Position numbers and translations under genes: made by a program
The notes under the pieces: generated by a model
What the model saw: only the letters and a program-made list of their open reading frames with translations
What the model was told of the DNA's origin: nothing
Databases searched by the model: none
DNA from: Puccinellia tenuiflora
Taxonomy: Eukaryota > Streptophyta > Magnoliopsida > Poales > Poaceae
Assembly: GCA_012064385.1 (NCBI GenBank)
Contig: QRDG01000863.1
Span: 742,090 to 806,089 of the forward strand
DNA length: 64,000 bases
Reading direction: 5' to 3'
In this document: in pieces, positions 1 through 10,258 of the stretch
Layout of the letters: each line of letters starts with the position of its first letter
Position numbering within the stretch: position 1 is the first letter of the stretch

Positions 1-929
1 GATCTTACCCAGGTTCAGGGCCCTCTTTGGGAGGTAAAACCCCTACGTCCTGCTATGGTGTATTGCACTGCTTGGAGAGGTCACAGTACAAGGAGAGCTT
101 GTCGAGCTCGGGTGGCTAACAATGGCTACTTGCTAGTCTTCAGATCTAGGGTTTCTCTAAGCTGACAACCAACCGACCACTCGAACCCTTTGCTTGGGCG
201 TGCTCCCCCTCCTTTTATAGGCGTCTTGGACCTCTTCTGCCCAAACATTTGGGCGGGAAGGGTTACCACATGACGACGCGGAAGGAGGCAGGGTGCACGA
301 TAAAGGCGGAGTCCACCATAAAGGTAAAGCTCGTGGACGCGGTCCACGGCAGGGGAGCGGCGTCACCAAAGCTGAAAAAGGCCACCGGCCAGCCGGACGG
401 TGGGCTGGCGCTTGCTGAGGTGGGATGTGACCCACGGTGACGTCGTCCTTGGAGCGTAGCTGCAGACGGTTCCCTTATCACCAAAGAGGCAATACTCGTT
501 GTCCGCTTTGCTTGGTGCCGCTTTGTTGACTGCTTTATACATGGAAACGGCAACTGCGGCGTCGTCATCGCGCGTAGGCACGCGCGTCACTCTGCACATG
601 GCGCAGAGCCCATGTGCGCTCTGCCGCGGAGGCAGAGATGGCTTCGCGAGGAAGGAGCCTCGCGAGGCAAAAAGCCTCGCCGAGCCCTTCGGCTTGGTCC
701 TTAGCAGAATTGCGGGTGGCGTCGGAGACGCCTTGTCGAGGTGCGGTCCCTCGCCAAGGGAGAGAACCCTCGGCGAGGAGAAAAATCCCTCGCGAGGAAA
801 AACCCTCGCGAGGCTCGCCAGGCTTGGAGAGCCTGGTCCTTAGCGAAAATCATCCGAAGAACTTGTGGGCCCTGGCAGCCGGCCGTGGTACCCTGGTTTC
901 CACTGTGCCGACCAATACAGTCCCTGACA
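1..929 (-). mobile_element. LTR of a retrotransposon, truncated by the window edge (LTR-A)
   Basis: Read on the minus strand, the segment begins TGTCAGGGACTG at 929, directly after a purine tract (AAGGGGGAGTAA, about 930-941). That is the arrangement of a polypurine tract followed by a 3' LTR. A TATA-like box (minus CTATAAAAGG) lies at 211-220. Upstream of it on the minus strand, at about 640-830, is a cluster of the palindrome CCTCGCGAGG (perfect copies at 658-667, 788-797 and 804-813) plus imperfect copies. The far end of the LTR lies outside the window. The family was not identified. Confidence 0.6.
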
Positions 930-2074
930 TTACTCCCCCTTGAAGCCATTGGTCCACCAATGGAACAAGTTTCTATAGAAACTTTTATCATTGTCAATTA
1001 TCCTTTAGATCTCGTTCATTCTTGTCAAGGAGGTTGGAAATTGATCATCCAAAGAGCAACCATAGAACTTGATGTTTGTTGTGCCCACTGATCTTTCTTC
1101 TATGAAATAGAAACCACCATTTGGGCTTGTACCAAGGGAACATAGTAACAGGTCCCATACGAAAGAAGCACTAGCCACTTGACATTGCCATTTTGTTAGC
1201 TCAGGAATTGATAACCAAGAACAAAGATTTTCAGTTGCTATACTTACAGTCAAACCTTGCAGCTGAGATAGATAGAAGAGGATGTTTGAATACCGGGATC
1301 CCCCTGTATGTTTGGCCATTTCAAATGAAGGGAACCAGTGAGACAAAACATTAACCATCTGCCCATGAGAGGAATGTGCAGCCCTTGGCATGATGAAGGA
1401 TGTATCATGGAGCTACAGAATTAATGCCATTGGGCACCATATATTGCATGCAGGCTGTCAAGCTAAGAAATGATTCCTGTTGTGCGCTGGGTGAACTGAA
1501 CTTTAATGGGCATTATACATTTATCTAGCATCATCTCTAGGATATTCAGAACACCAGGATCCCATGTATAAGTGGTACTGCTCCGTAGTTAAAAATGGGG
1601 GTGCCAGTTACGGAGATGTGCCATATAAAAGCTGCCACTTTGCTAGAAGTATTTGCCAGAGCTCCAGGTTACACAGAGAACTGGTGTTAATTGCACACAA
1701 ATCTGAGGCGCTGTATAGCATTCTGCATCATTGGCACACTGAATTTCAAATCTGTACTCTGCTTCCATAAGTATCAACTTGGTTACATAAATTAGCCTTG
1801 CTTGAGTGAAGAGATACTGAAGCTCCAGGATCCCAAAGCAGCCTTAATTTTGCATGGTTTATGGAATATGAGGGCGGTGCAACAAATTCCCAATATAGGA
1901 TTAACTACATTAGACCTGCACCACTAATCAATATCTTCTTGTGCAAGTTCAGCTGTACTGGTTCTAAAACCATTTTTGCAATTGATATGCTCAGGTCTCT
2001 TCTCATGACAGTGTACGATTGGTCATGAACACACAACGTAGAGGTAGCCTGGGTGCTCTTTTCATTTGTGAGCT
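930..2074 (-). mobile_element. Internal part of the LTR-A element, no recognised coding domain
   Basis: This follows the polypurine tract of LTR-A and ends at the undetermined base. The longest open stretch is on the minus strand at 1005-1391 (128 codons). I recognise no gag, protease, reverse transcriptase or integrase motif in it. Short phrases around GGATCCC recur. It may be the 3' noncoding domain of a non-autonomous element or decayed sequence. Confidence 0.4.
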
Positions 2075-2145
2075 NAAAATCATCCAAAGAATCTTGTGGG
2101 CCCTGGCAGGCCGGCCCGTGGTACCCTGGTTTCCACTGTGCTGAC
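2075..2145 (-). other. Undetermined base followed by a second partial copy of the LTR-A end
   Basis: Position 2075 is N. The 70 bases after it closely match about 845-912 inside LTR-A (shared phrases include CTTGTGGGCCCTGGCA and GTACCCTGGTTTCCACTG), then the match stops. A partial LTR copy starting exactly at an N is what a joined or collapsed assembly would produce, although a genuine rearrangement is possible. Confidence 0.6.
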
Positions 2146-2419
2146 AGGGGCTAAAGGTGAATCTTCAGATGTCTGCATACACGAGCTCTCCAACCTGCAC
2201 GAAGGAGGTCATGTTTCCACTACACACAAGCACAAACAAGAACTTTATCAAGAGTTAGTGAACTAAATCCCCTAATAACCGTTCTAGATGCAAGATTAAG
2301 AGACTAAGAATAACAAAGCAAACAGATTTATCACGGAGGTGAAATACGAGGAACGAAACACAACCAAGGCTACTGTACTCTGAAAAGCAATCAATATTTG
2401 ATCCCCGGCAACGGCGCCA
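2146..2419 (-). mobile_element. Leader and tRNA primer-binding site of the LTR-B element
   Basis: On the minus strand, 2419-2401 reads TGGCGCCGTTGCCGGGGAT, the primer-binding site common in plant Gypsy elements (complementary to a tRNA-Asp-type 3' end). It lies four bases inside LTR-B. The remaining sequence down to 2146 is noncoding leader. The rest of the element is lost or displaced at the 2075-2145 junction. Confidence 0.6.
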
Positions 2420-2423
2420 GTTT

Positions 2424-3523
2424 TGATCGGTTGTGGTTTAGGGGTTTTTTGTCGTTCTCTCCACAGGGATCAAAATCTATTGGTGCTTTTCCTTTCTAGA
2501 AGCTTGGAACAACGAAAAGGTGGGATGGTGTTTATGGATCTAGGCTAGGCCTTGCGGATCAAGCAAAAGAAATTAGAACGGTGACAGCAAAGGGGGGCTA
2601 AGGAAGAGTGTTTCACGGATAGCAAAAGGGAGGCTAAGGAAGATTGAACAAACACATAACATGAACAACAGCAAAAGGGGGCTAAGGAAGAGTTCACAAA
2701 CAACAAAGTCACAGCACGATTACAAAGTTCACAGAAACGGAGCAATTCAGAGAGTTACAGAGAGATTTCACCGAAAGGGTTTGGAGAGGATCGAATCAGT
2801 TCGTCGCGGAGGCAGCAGAGGAAGCAGAGGCGGGAGGCTAAGGAAGATACATACGAAGTAGAAGCAAGGAAGTAGACAGAGACAGATACGGATCAAGGGC
2901 TTCTTCTTTCCTCTCGTTCCTCGCGGATCATCTTCGCCATTCTTCTCCAAAGTGTTTCCTTGTTCTTCTGTTCTTGATCTGGGTGGAGTGGTGCGGAGCG
3001 GTGGAGTGGTTGGTGATGAATGGCGAATTGCGAATCTTTTCTTCTTGGCTAAGGAAGCCGCTTTATAGGCGCTACGGAAATGGCGAGAGGGCCTCGGCTA
3101 CGGAAGTGGCGAGGGCCGCGGTCGATGGCGTGGTAGGTGGCGCGGCGGGAACTTCCGCCGTCGCTTTTTAGTTTTTTTGCCTGGACGCACATGGGCTGCT
3201 CCCTCCTTTATCACCTTTTTTGACTCTTCTGATTTCTTCTCCTCCAAGATGATCGATTCCCTCCTTGCTGGTTCAAATGCGCGCGCAGCACATGGGAGAT
3301 CCGTTCGCTAACTCCACTTCTGGCTTCAAGGGGCTCCCTCACGAGGTGGCACTCTCGCGAGGCATTTATCCTCGCGAAGCAAATCCTCGCGAAGTAAATC
3401 CTCGCGAAGCGACATTTTAAGTTGGAGATGGAGAAATATGTGCCTTGGCGCACTGATCTGCAAAAAGTGGATAACTGATGTAAAAATATTTAAAACCTTG
3501 ACTGAACTTCTCAAATAAGATCA
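2424..3523 (-). mobile_element. 5' LTR of a Gypsy-type retrotransposon (LTR-B)
   Basis: The plus-strand edges are TGATCGG at 2424 and AGATCA ending at 3523, so the minus-strand LTR runs TGATCT to CCGATCA. A primer-binding site flanks the 2424 side. Minus CCTATAAAGCGG at about 3060-3070 is a TATA-like box. Four copies of the dyad TCGCGA, spaced about 15-18 bases, lie upstream of it at 3353-3409. The internal region is mostly missing, so the element is incomplete. Confidence 0.6.
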
Positions 3524-5420
3524 AGATTTGGGGTTTTGGACGTCGAAAAGATGTGCATAAATCAGAGTGATCAAGCTCGCCACAAAAGGCTTACTCAAGA
3601 TGCCACAAAGGCCTCACCCTATTCTCCGATGAACCGCACCCAAGGGTTTGGTTTACCTTCCACTAACGGAATCCTTCGAGGCGGATTCCGGAGCCCTTTT
3701 ACACCGTTCTTGGGGCACACACCCACAAATCAATTGGGGGCTCCTAAATCTTTGCCAAAGCTTCACAAGTCGAAGTCTTCACGGCACCACCACCGTCTAG
3801 GGTACACAATGCACCCAAGAGGCACAAGCTCTTGGGAACACAATGCACCCAAGATTAACAAACTTCTCAACCTTCAACTTCACGTATCACCGTGGAGAGA
3901 GCAACCCGATGCAACAAATGCAAAAGGCAAGAACACACAAAGTGGTCAAGTCCTTCACTCTCAAATTCCAACCAAGCAACAAATGCTTTGGGGGGAATAA
4001 GAGAGGAAGAACAAAGGGGATGAACACAAAGCAACCCCAAAATCTAGATCCACTAGTTCCCCTCACTTAGAGGAGATTTTGATTGGTGGAATGGTAGATC
4101 TAGATCTCCTCTCTTGAATCCCTAAATTTGGTCTAAAATCATTGGAGGGATTGAGAGAAACCCAAGCTTTGGAGGTCAACAATGGAGGAGAGAGAGAAGG
4201 TCCAAAACTTAGAAACCATTGGGGAAGATGACCCCTAAAATATGTCTCCAACTTTTCCAACCGTTGGGGGCAGTTTTTCCTGCGCGGGCCGGAAATTCCG
4301 GCACTTACCCCGGAATTTCCGGACCCCCCGGAGCAACCCGGACGCCTTGGGAAGCTCTCTGGACATGGTCCGGAACTTTGGGCGGAAATTTGGGCCGGAT
4401 ATTTCCGGGGGCCCGGAATTTCCGGTCCTTAGGCCGGAAATTCCGGCCCAGTGAAAAACTGCACAAAGAGCAAAACGAAAACGGGCATATCTTTTGCATC
4501 CAGACTCCGTTTTCGATGATCTTGGGCTCGTTGGAATCGTAGCAACGAGCTCTACAAGAATATACAGAGAAACATCATATTACAACAAGATATTATAAAA
4601 ACAAATGGGGAAAGTTAAAAACTTTTTTTCGCAAACCGGATTTGCAAATGAAGTCCAAATGACGTGAAACCAATTTTGTTGAAAACAGGACGACAACTGC
4701 AACCTTTGAAAATGTCAAACAAGCAATGGAGATTTTGCCAAGAAATGGAAGAGATAAATCTTCCGCACGGATGAACCGGCAAAATCTCCAATGCCGAAAC
4801 CGCAAATAGAAGACGCATATGAAAACCGTTTTCGGTGAACTTAGCCTTGTCATGACGAGCACGACAAGAACCAATTCCACACCACGATAAGAGACAAATA
4901 AGAACCAATAAAGATGATTGCATGGATGCAAAGGTTTGTGCTCTCTACAACGATACGATCATGATACTCGGTCGAGAGCCCCTCTTGATAGTACGGCTAT
5001 CTATCCTATAATCCGGTCTCTCACTAAACAACATGAGACCGGTAAAATAGAAACCCTATCAAGATCATACCTTTGCCTTGCGCATAAATCCACTTGAGGT
5101 CGATGAAGACGATCTTCATCTCCTCAAGATGCACCACCTTTCTTTATTGCGCTTCGCTTGGTGAAGATTCACATGTTGCTCCCCCATACACCAAGATGGG
5201 AGAAGCACCTCTTCGGCATATCTTCACTTGGACTTGAGTGTTGATCAACACGCACTAAGCCTTGATCAACACATACTTTTTTCCCTTAGCCTTGACTCCA
5301 ACAAATGGAGATCAAGCAATGCTTATGGACACACCTACAAATATAGCTTAATACAAACAATAGTCCATAGAGATTGTCATTAATTACCAAAACCACACAT
5401 GGGGGCAACCATGCACTTTT
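3524..5420 (-). mobile_element. Truncated Copia-type LTR related to the LTRs at 26.8 and 35.4 kb
   Basis: The segment shares blocks with the later Copia-type LTRs. Examples are the phrase around CACCCAAGAGGCACAAGCTC, the CAACCGTTGG dyad at 4258-4267, the 4780-4910 block, and the right edge with CACACATGGGGGCAACCATG. The 3' end of the LTR (left on the map) is missing and abuts LTR-B. A TATA-like stretch (minus ATATTTTAGGGG) is at about 4232-4243. The GC-rich core differs completely from that of the relatives. Confidence 0.65.
4277..4454. repeat. Array of CCGGAAATTCCGG-type dyads inside the LTR
   Basis: Palindromic units of the form CCGG-AATT-CCGG recur at least four times, with degenerate copies between them. 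The array lies between the CAACCGTTGG dyad and the downstream half of the LTR, which is the position held by an unrelated GCGGTACTACCGC array in the related LTRs at 27838-28302 and 36421-37875. Confidence 0.8.
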
Positions 5421-6471
5421 AAATATGGACGTCCCGGTCCCGCTATTGATTATTGATCGGATCATGTCTGCACGTTCACGAACCCGTAGGGTCACACCCT
5501 TAACGCTCCGATGTAGTTAGGGTTTGCGATGAGATAATTGATGGTATGCACAAATGATGATTCGGATTCTCGGATGAGATCCTAGACATCACGAGGAGAT
5601 CCGGAAGAGTCCGGAGAATAAGATTCATATAAGGAAAGTGTTTTCCGGAGGTATCGGAAAAGTTCCGGATTTTTCCGGCAGGGTACCAGAATTTTCTAGA
5701 AGGTTCTATAAGAGTCTTGAAGTAGGGCCCACCTATGTATGGGGCCCACATGGACCAAAGGGGCAGTGCAGCAGCCACATGGACTGGCCACACCAACCAT
5801 AGGCCCACATGGGCCAAGCCGGCCAAAGGAAAGGGAGAGGGGGCCGAATCCCATAGGGACTCGCCTTGGCTTGGGGGCCAAGTTGCCCTAGCCGGCCGGC
5901 CCTAGGGTTCCCCCCTTGCCCTCCACCTATAAAAGGGGAGGAGGGGGTGCGACACAAGGCTGACCAAGCCCTTGCCGCCCCTAGCCCTAGCTGCATCCCT
6001 CCTCTACCCCCACCCTTGTGCCGCGCCACCCCTGCCTAGGGCTGCCGCGCCACCTCCTCCTCCTCCTCTCCCTCTTGCACGGCTTGGCGAAGCTCTGTCC
6101 GACGGAGAACTCCACCATCAACACCACCACACTGTCGTACTGCTGAGATCCATCTAGCCACTCCCTCCTTGCTTACGGGATCAAGAAGGCGGAGTCTACA
6201 TCGAGCCATACATGTGGATACCGCGGAGGCGCTGCTCATGCGGTGGTTCGACGGATTGGATCTCGAGGATAATACATCTCCTCGCGACTAGACAAGTCTA
6301 GTTGCGGGGATCGACTAGCCAACCCCTGCACCGAAAAAGCGTTTTGTTCGATCTTCAAGGGTAAAGATTTGATCACCTTCTCGCTACTTACATCTAGTAG
6401 ATCTAGATCTTTGGGGTTTCTTCCGCTTGTTACGTAGGAAATTTTTTGTTTTCTATGCAACGACCCCTTCA
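5421..6471 (+). mobile_element. LTR-like segment, probably Ty1/Copia-type
   Basis: The sequence has LTR character: a TATA box (CTATAAAAGG at about 5928-5937), a GC-rich transcribed-type region after it, and a right end (GTAGGAAATTTTTTG then CTATGCAACGACCCCTTCA) resembling the 3' ends of Triticeae Copia LTRs. No primer-binding site follows, because 6472 onward is unrelated. This is therefore a solo or broken LTR. The left edge is approximate and the family is from memory of the group only. Confidence 0.5.
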
Positions 6472-6928
6472 CAGCGAGCCCGGTGGCTTCAACCCGAACG
6501 CGGTCTTCTCCCCGATCCAGCACCGCGTCGCTGGCCTCGACCTCAACCAATCGTACGAGGGATCGCTGGCCCTGCGGAGGGGTTCGAGTTCATCAGGCGC
6601 AACCGGCGTGGACTACCAAACTCAGGCCAGCCGCAGCTTGTCATTCGGCCCAGACGCGCACAACGTGGTCGACGAAACACCGCCCAACTTTGCGCCCTTT
6701 TGATGGGTTTTGGCCGATAATTTGATGACCGAGACTTTGCAGCAATGGCGAAACTCTTCGCGCCCTTTTAATGTTCTATTTTGAATGTTCCCTTTTGATT
6801 ATTTTTAACCGAAAATTCACCGCGGCGCGGCGTCTATTGGCACCACGACTGGGAAGCGGCGACGCCAGTAGGCGTCATCTCGTCCGGGCGCGATCCGGAC
6901 GCTGTTGGCGCCCCGACTAGAGATGCTC
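6472..6928. mobile_element. Remnant of a PIF/Harbinger-like element
   Basis: The right end reads GACTAGAGATGCTC then TTA. Reversed, this is TAA-GAGCATCTCTAGTC, the same terminal motif as the left end of the Harbinger transposon at 42060. A short coding-like stretch (plus, about 6455-6703, about 80 codons, containing GLDLNQ) runs in from the LTR boundary and may be a broken first ORF. The left terminus is missing, cut off by the LTR at 5421-6471. Confidence 0.45.
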
Positions 6929-6991
6929 TTATAGGGCCCACCCAACCATAGAACCAACACTGACAGCTGTGGAAGGACGCGATGTGTATTA

Positions 6992-8022
6992 GGCCATCTC
7001 CAATGCTATGACCCATTTTGTCAGTTTCTGTCCAGTTGCGTCCGTTTGGGTAAAAATCAGCACCCAACACAACGACCCAAACGGACAGGGGCCAGATTTT
7101 GTGTCCGTTTTGATCCATTTCCATCCCAAATTTGGCCCAGGTTTGGGTCAGGACGGACGTGCGCGGAGCTCCGTTTCTATCCTCACGCGTTCGTCCCACC
7201 AAATGGAAGTCCCACATGTCAGTGACCCTCCCACCTTTCCCCTTATTTCTTCCTCTCTCTCTTTCCTCTGCGGTCGGCGATGGGGACTAGCTGCGCGGCA
7301 CGACAGCGGCCGGACGGGACGAGCTCGAGGGCGGCGGCGCGCGGGCGAGTGGCAGCAGCAGCGACGCACAGGCGGCGGCGACGAGGACGCGCTCGCGGCG
7401 GCTGGCAGCGCGCAGGCGAGCACGCGGGCATAGCATCCATGCCGATTCACCGCGTCGGCGCCTCTGTCCCCCTGCACACCGCCAGCCACAACCTTTCGGC
7501 CGTAGCTTGGATTAGCTAGCTAGCTGCTGGACCGGTCACAGCTTCAAATTAGCTAGCTAGCCTAGGATAATCTAAGAAATCGATTCAGCTTAAAATTAGC
7601 TAGCTAGCTAGCTGCTGAACCGGCGCGGGCGACGGTTGCTCTGTGTGCTGCTAGCTACCTTGGTCGACGGATGCTAGCTAGCTAGCTGATGGGAAACGCG
7701 GGACGAGGTCGTCGCCAGTTCCTCTGTGGGGACTCGAACAGGAGCTCGGCAAGCGGCGCGGATGGGGGCAGCAGCGAGCGGCGGGGCAGCGGCAGCAGCA
7801 GCAAGTAGCAGCGCGCGTGAGCGGGCGGCGCGAGGCGACGACGGCGAGCTGCGCGGGGACGGGGACGGCGGCGACGAGCAGTCCGTTTGGGTTTGGGTAT
7901 CGCGTTGGGTGCACTGGGCAAAAACGGCCGGACACAGCCGGATGCGTGTCCGTTTCGCGATCCAAACGGAGTAAAAACGGAACAAAAACAGATCCGTTTG
8001 GATCGGCGCGTTGGAGATCACC
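6992..8022. mobile_element. Non-autonomous PIF/Harbinger (Tourist-like) element
   Basis: The termini are inverted: GGCCATCTCCAA at 6992 and TTGGAGATCACC ending at 8022, with related subterminal repeats (GTCCGTTTGGGT). The element is flanked by TTA at 6989-6991 and 8023-8025, the target duplication typical of this superfamily. It is 1031 bp long. The interior is GC-rich and has several GCTAGCTAGC runs at 7510-7690. Open frames inside show no recognisable domain. Confidence 0.75.
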
Positions 8023-8025
8023 TTA

Positions 8026-8689
8026 CATACTGCTGCTGGTACTCACCCGCCGCGCGACATGGCAGACAGGGGACGGGACGGGAGGCATGGACGCCGCACC
8101 ACACGGGGACGGGGCCTGGGCAAGTAAGGGAGGGGTGCCGTGCCGGCGCAGAGCGGGGCAGACATGACCTAGTCCTAGCTCTCGTCGTGTCTTCCCAACA
8201 ACAACAGATCCATGCAGCACGGCAGCGGAGTCAGGACAAGGGAATTGAGTGACAACACCCGTGCGGCTCAGCTGCCCCTCTCTGGCTCCGTCCACAATCG
8301 GGAAGAACCCGTAGTCTCCTCTCCTCCCGTTGATCGAGTCGATGGTACGTAAAATTGCGAGGGAAGGTCTTCCGATCCCTGGACAGCTTAAATTAGAGAT
8401 TTTTTTTTTTTGTATGGACGGCGTGTGCTTGCTAAAAGTGTGTGCTGGAGTACGTGACTTTCACATCGAATTGATGTAGATAATCCAGGACCGATCGATG
8501 CCAGGTCGCTGTCGCTAATTTGGAATTGTTCCTGGAGAGAGTCGTCGTGGATATTTGCTGAACTAATTGTATAGTGACATCTTTGCTACGCGCAAAGATA
8601 AGAGATTACGGAGACGATAGCAGTAGTTGAGAGGCTAGGCTAGGCAGATATGTTGGAAGAAAATAAACAGATGGGCACATATATCCAAA
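8026..8689. other. No recognised feature
   Basis: The stretch is GC-rich at first and AT-rich after about 8400. I found no convincing gene, repeat or transposon end. Short open frames lack recognisable motifs. Confidence 0.4.
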
Positions 8690-8706
8690 ATAAAATGCTA
8701 TTATTT

Positions 8707-8949
8707 ATGGGAGAGGCGTTTTGGTGCCCGGGAGCATATGCTCCCGGTATTTTCGACAAAATTTAAAAAATCAAAAAAATTCCAAAAATCACGAAACAAA
8801 TCACGCACGTACCTGAGAATGGTGCGCACCGTCTTGAAAAATTTCGCACCGAAATGTCATCGTATGCGCCCTGGGAAAAAATGACAAATTTCTGACAGCA
8901 AATGAGATCCGAAAATTTGAATCTGCTGTCAGAAATTTGTCTTTCTGTT
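8707..8949. mobile_element. 243-bp insertion flanked by 17-bp direct repeats
   Basis: The sequence ATAAAATGCTATTATTT occurs at 8690-8706 and again at 8950-8966, bracketing a 243-bp insert. The insert contains the palindrome GGGAGCATATGCTCCC and, near its right end, an inverted repeat (GACAAATTTCTGACAGCA against TGCTGTCAGAAATTTGTC, 8880-8942). No coding capacity. A target duplication of this length is more usual for retroposons, but no poly-A tail was seen. Confidence 0.5.
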
Positions 8950-9099
8950 ATAAAATGCTATTATTTCTGTTATAAGTTTGTTATCGCCAACCCTAATCAC
9001 CAAGGTAAATTCAGTTGTCTCCTTGCTGTACGACTGTACGTACGTGTTTGCCGAGGCACGTCAGCTTAAGATTGTTGCGATATTTCGCGCATCAATTGT

Positions 9100-9441
9100 C
9101 TCTCTCAGTCTCTACACGCCAACAGACCGTCGTCCTCGCTAGCACTGTTAGTTCCCCCTTGATATAAGGCGAGTCTCGTGGGCGAGGGGAACTGAACAAG
9201 AAGAAACCAATCGCAGCAAAGGGAGAAAGAAACATTCAGTGACGGAAGAGAGAGAGATAGAGAAATTTGGGGAGACGGAGGGAGCTTTGTACTTTGAGGG
9301 GAATGTCGTCTGGCTCGAGGCGCAGAGGCCTTTGAGATTTGATCTGCCTCGGACCAGGCTTCATTCCCCTCAAGTGAAGCTTCCCTGCACAACGCGCCTC
9401 CTCGACGCTTCTCCGATCACACGGTCATCAAGATCAGGCCG
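9100..9441 (+). other. Possible promoter and first exon of an unidentified transcript
   Basis: A TATA-like GATATAAGG at about 9160-9168 is followed by a leader with purine-rich stretches. A short open frame (about 9239-9445) crosses a good splice donor (GCCG then GTGAGTTCT, at about 9440). The frame product has no recognisable domain, so this could equally be a 5' untranslated exon or chance. Any downstream exon is not evident before the LINE at 10259. Confidence 0.25.
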
Positions 9442-10258
9442 GTGAGTTCTCCAGATTGGGCGTCGATCGATCGACGTCGCGGGGTGCAAGGATCATTATC
9501 TCGGGGATTTCCTTCCTGAAGGTTCTGGCATGCAGATTGGTGTAATCATGAACCTTTTGACCCCCCAGTTGATCGCATGCTTTCGCCTTCTCTTTCGTTA
9601 AAGTATGGGCATCCGCTTGGAGGGAGCTCTGGTCTTTTTCTTTGGTTGCCTTTTTCTCCTCATCTCAAATCTGATAGGAAAAACAAGGGGAAAAAGGTTC
9701 ATGTATCATCATTGCCTTTTACACTGACCGGAGGATCTTTTTTATCCGTACCATTCTCTCTTCCATCAATTTTGCGCGTCTCTCTTTTTCATATTCAGAA
9801 GAAACCATGTTCTTGTCACTGTGTAATCGTATACTTCAGGATAACAAAAGTTCCTGAATTCAGTTTCTACCGTAATCTAACAAATCTTGTTCCATCAGTT
9901 TACATCCACGAATGAAGCTCAAGGGATGATATATATCGACTTCAGTTACGTTGCATCGATATAGATTTCGATTTGTTCGTTCTTTTTTTTACTTTTGATT
10001 CCAGTGTAAATTAAGAAGTTCATACAGAACATGTACTGCTTATGGGCTATGGCCTTCGTTTTCTTGATTTACACACACTGCGCTATGTCACTATAGAATC
10101 CGTGAAAAACTTGGTCGATCACCAGAAGCCACAAATCATAAACCTTTCAACCTTTTGCTGATTCGTTTGGGTGATTGTCTTCTTCCTTTTGTGTCCTCCT
10201 TCATTAACGCAGGACACATGCAACTCATCATCTTGTCTAGGGACTACACAGCTGTAAC
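9442..10258. other. No recognised feature (intron-like, T-rich)
   Basis: The sequence is T-rich, like plant intron or intergenic DNA. I saw no transposon termini or conserved coding frame. If 9100-9441 is a real exon, this could be its intron, broken by the LINE insertion. Confidence 0.35.

Noticed and set aside
7505..7690. Repeated GCTAGCTAGC tracts as possible binding sites
   Set aside because: Simple tetranucleotide repeat inside a non-autonomous transposon; no supporting context.
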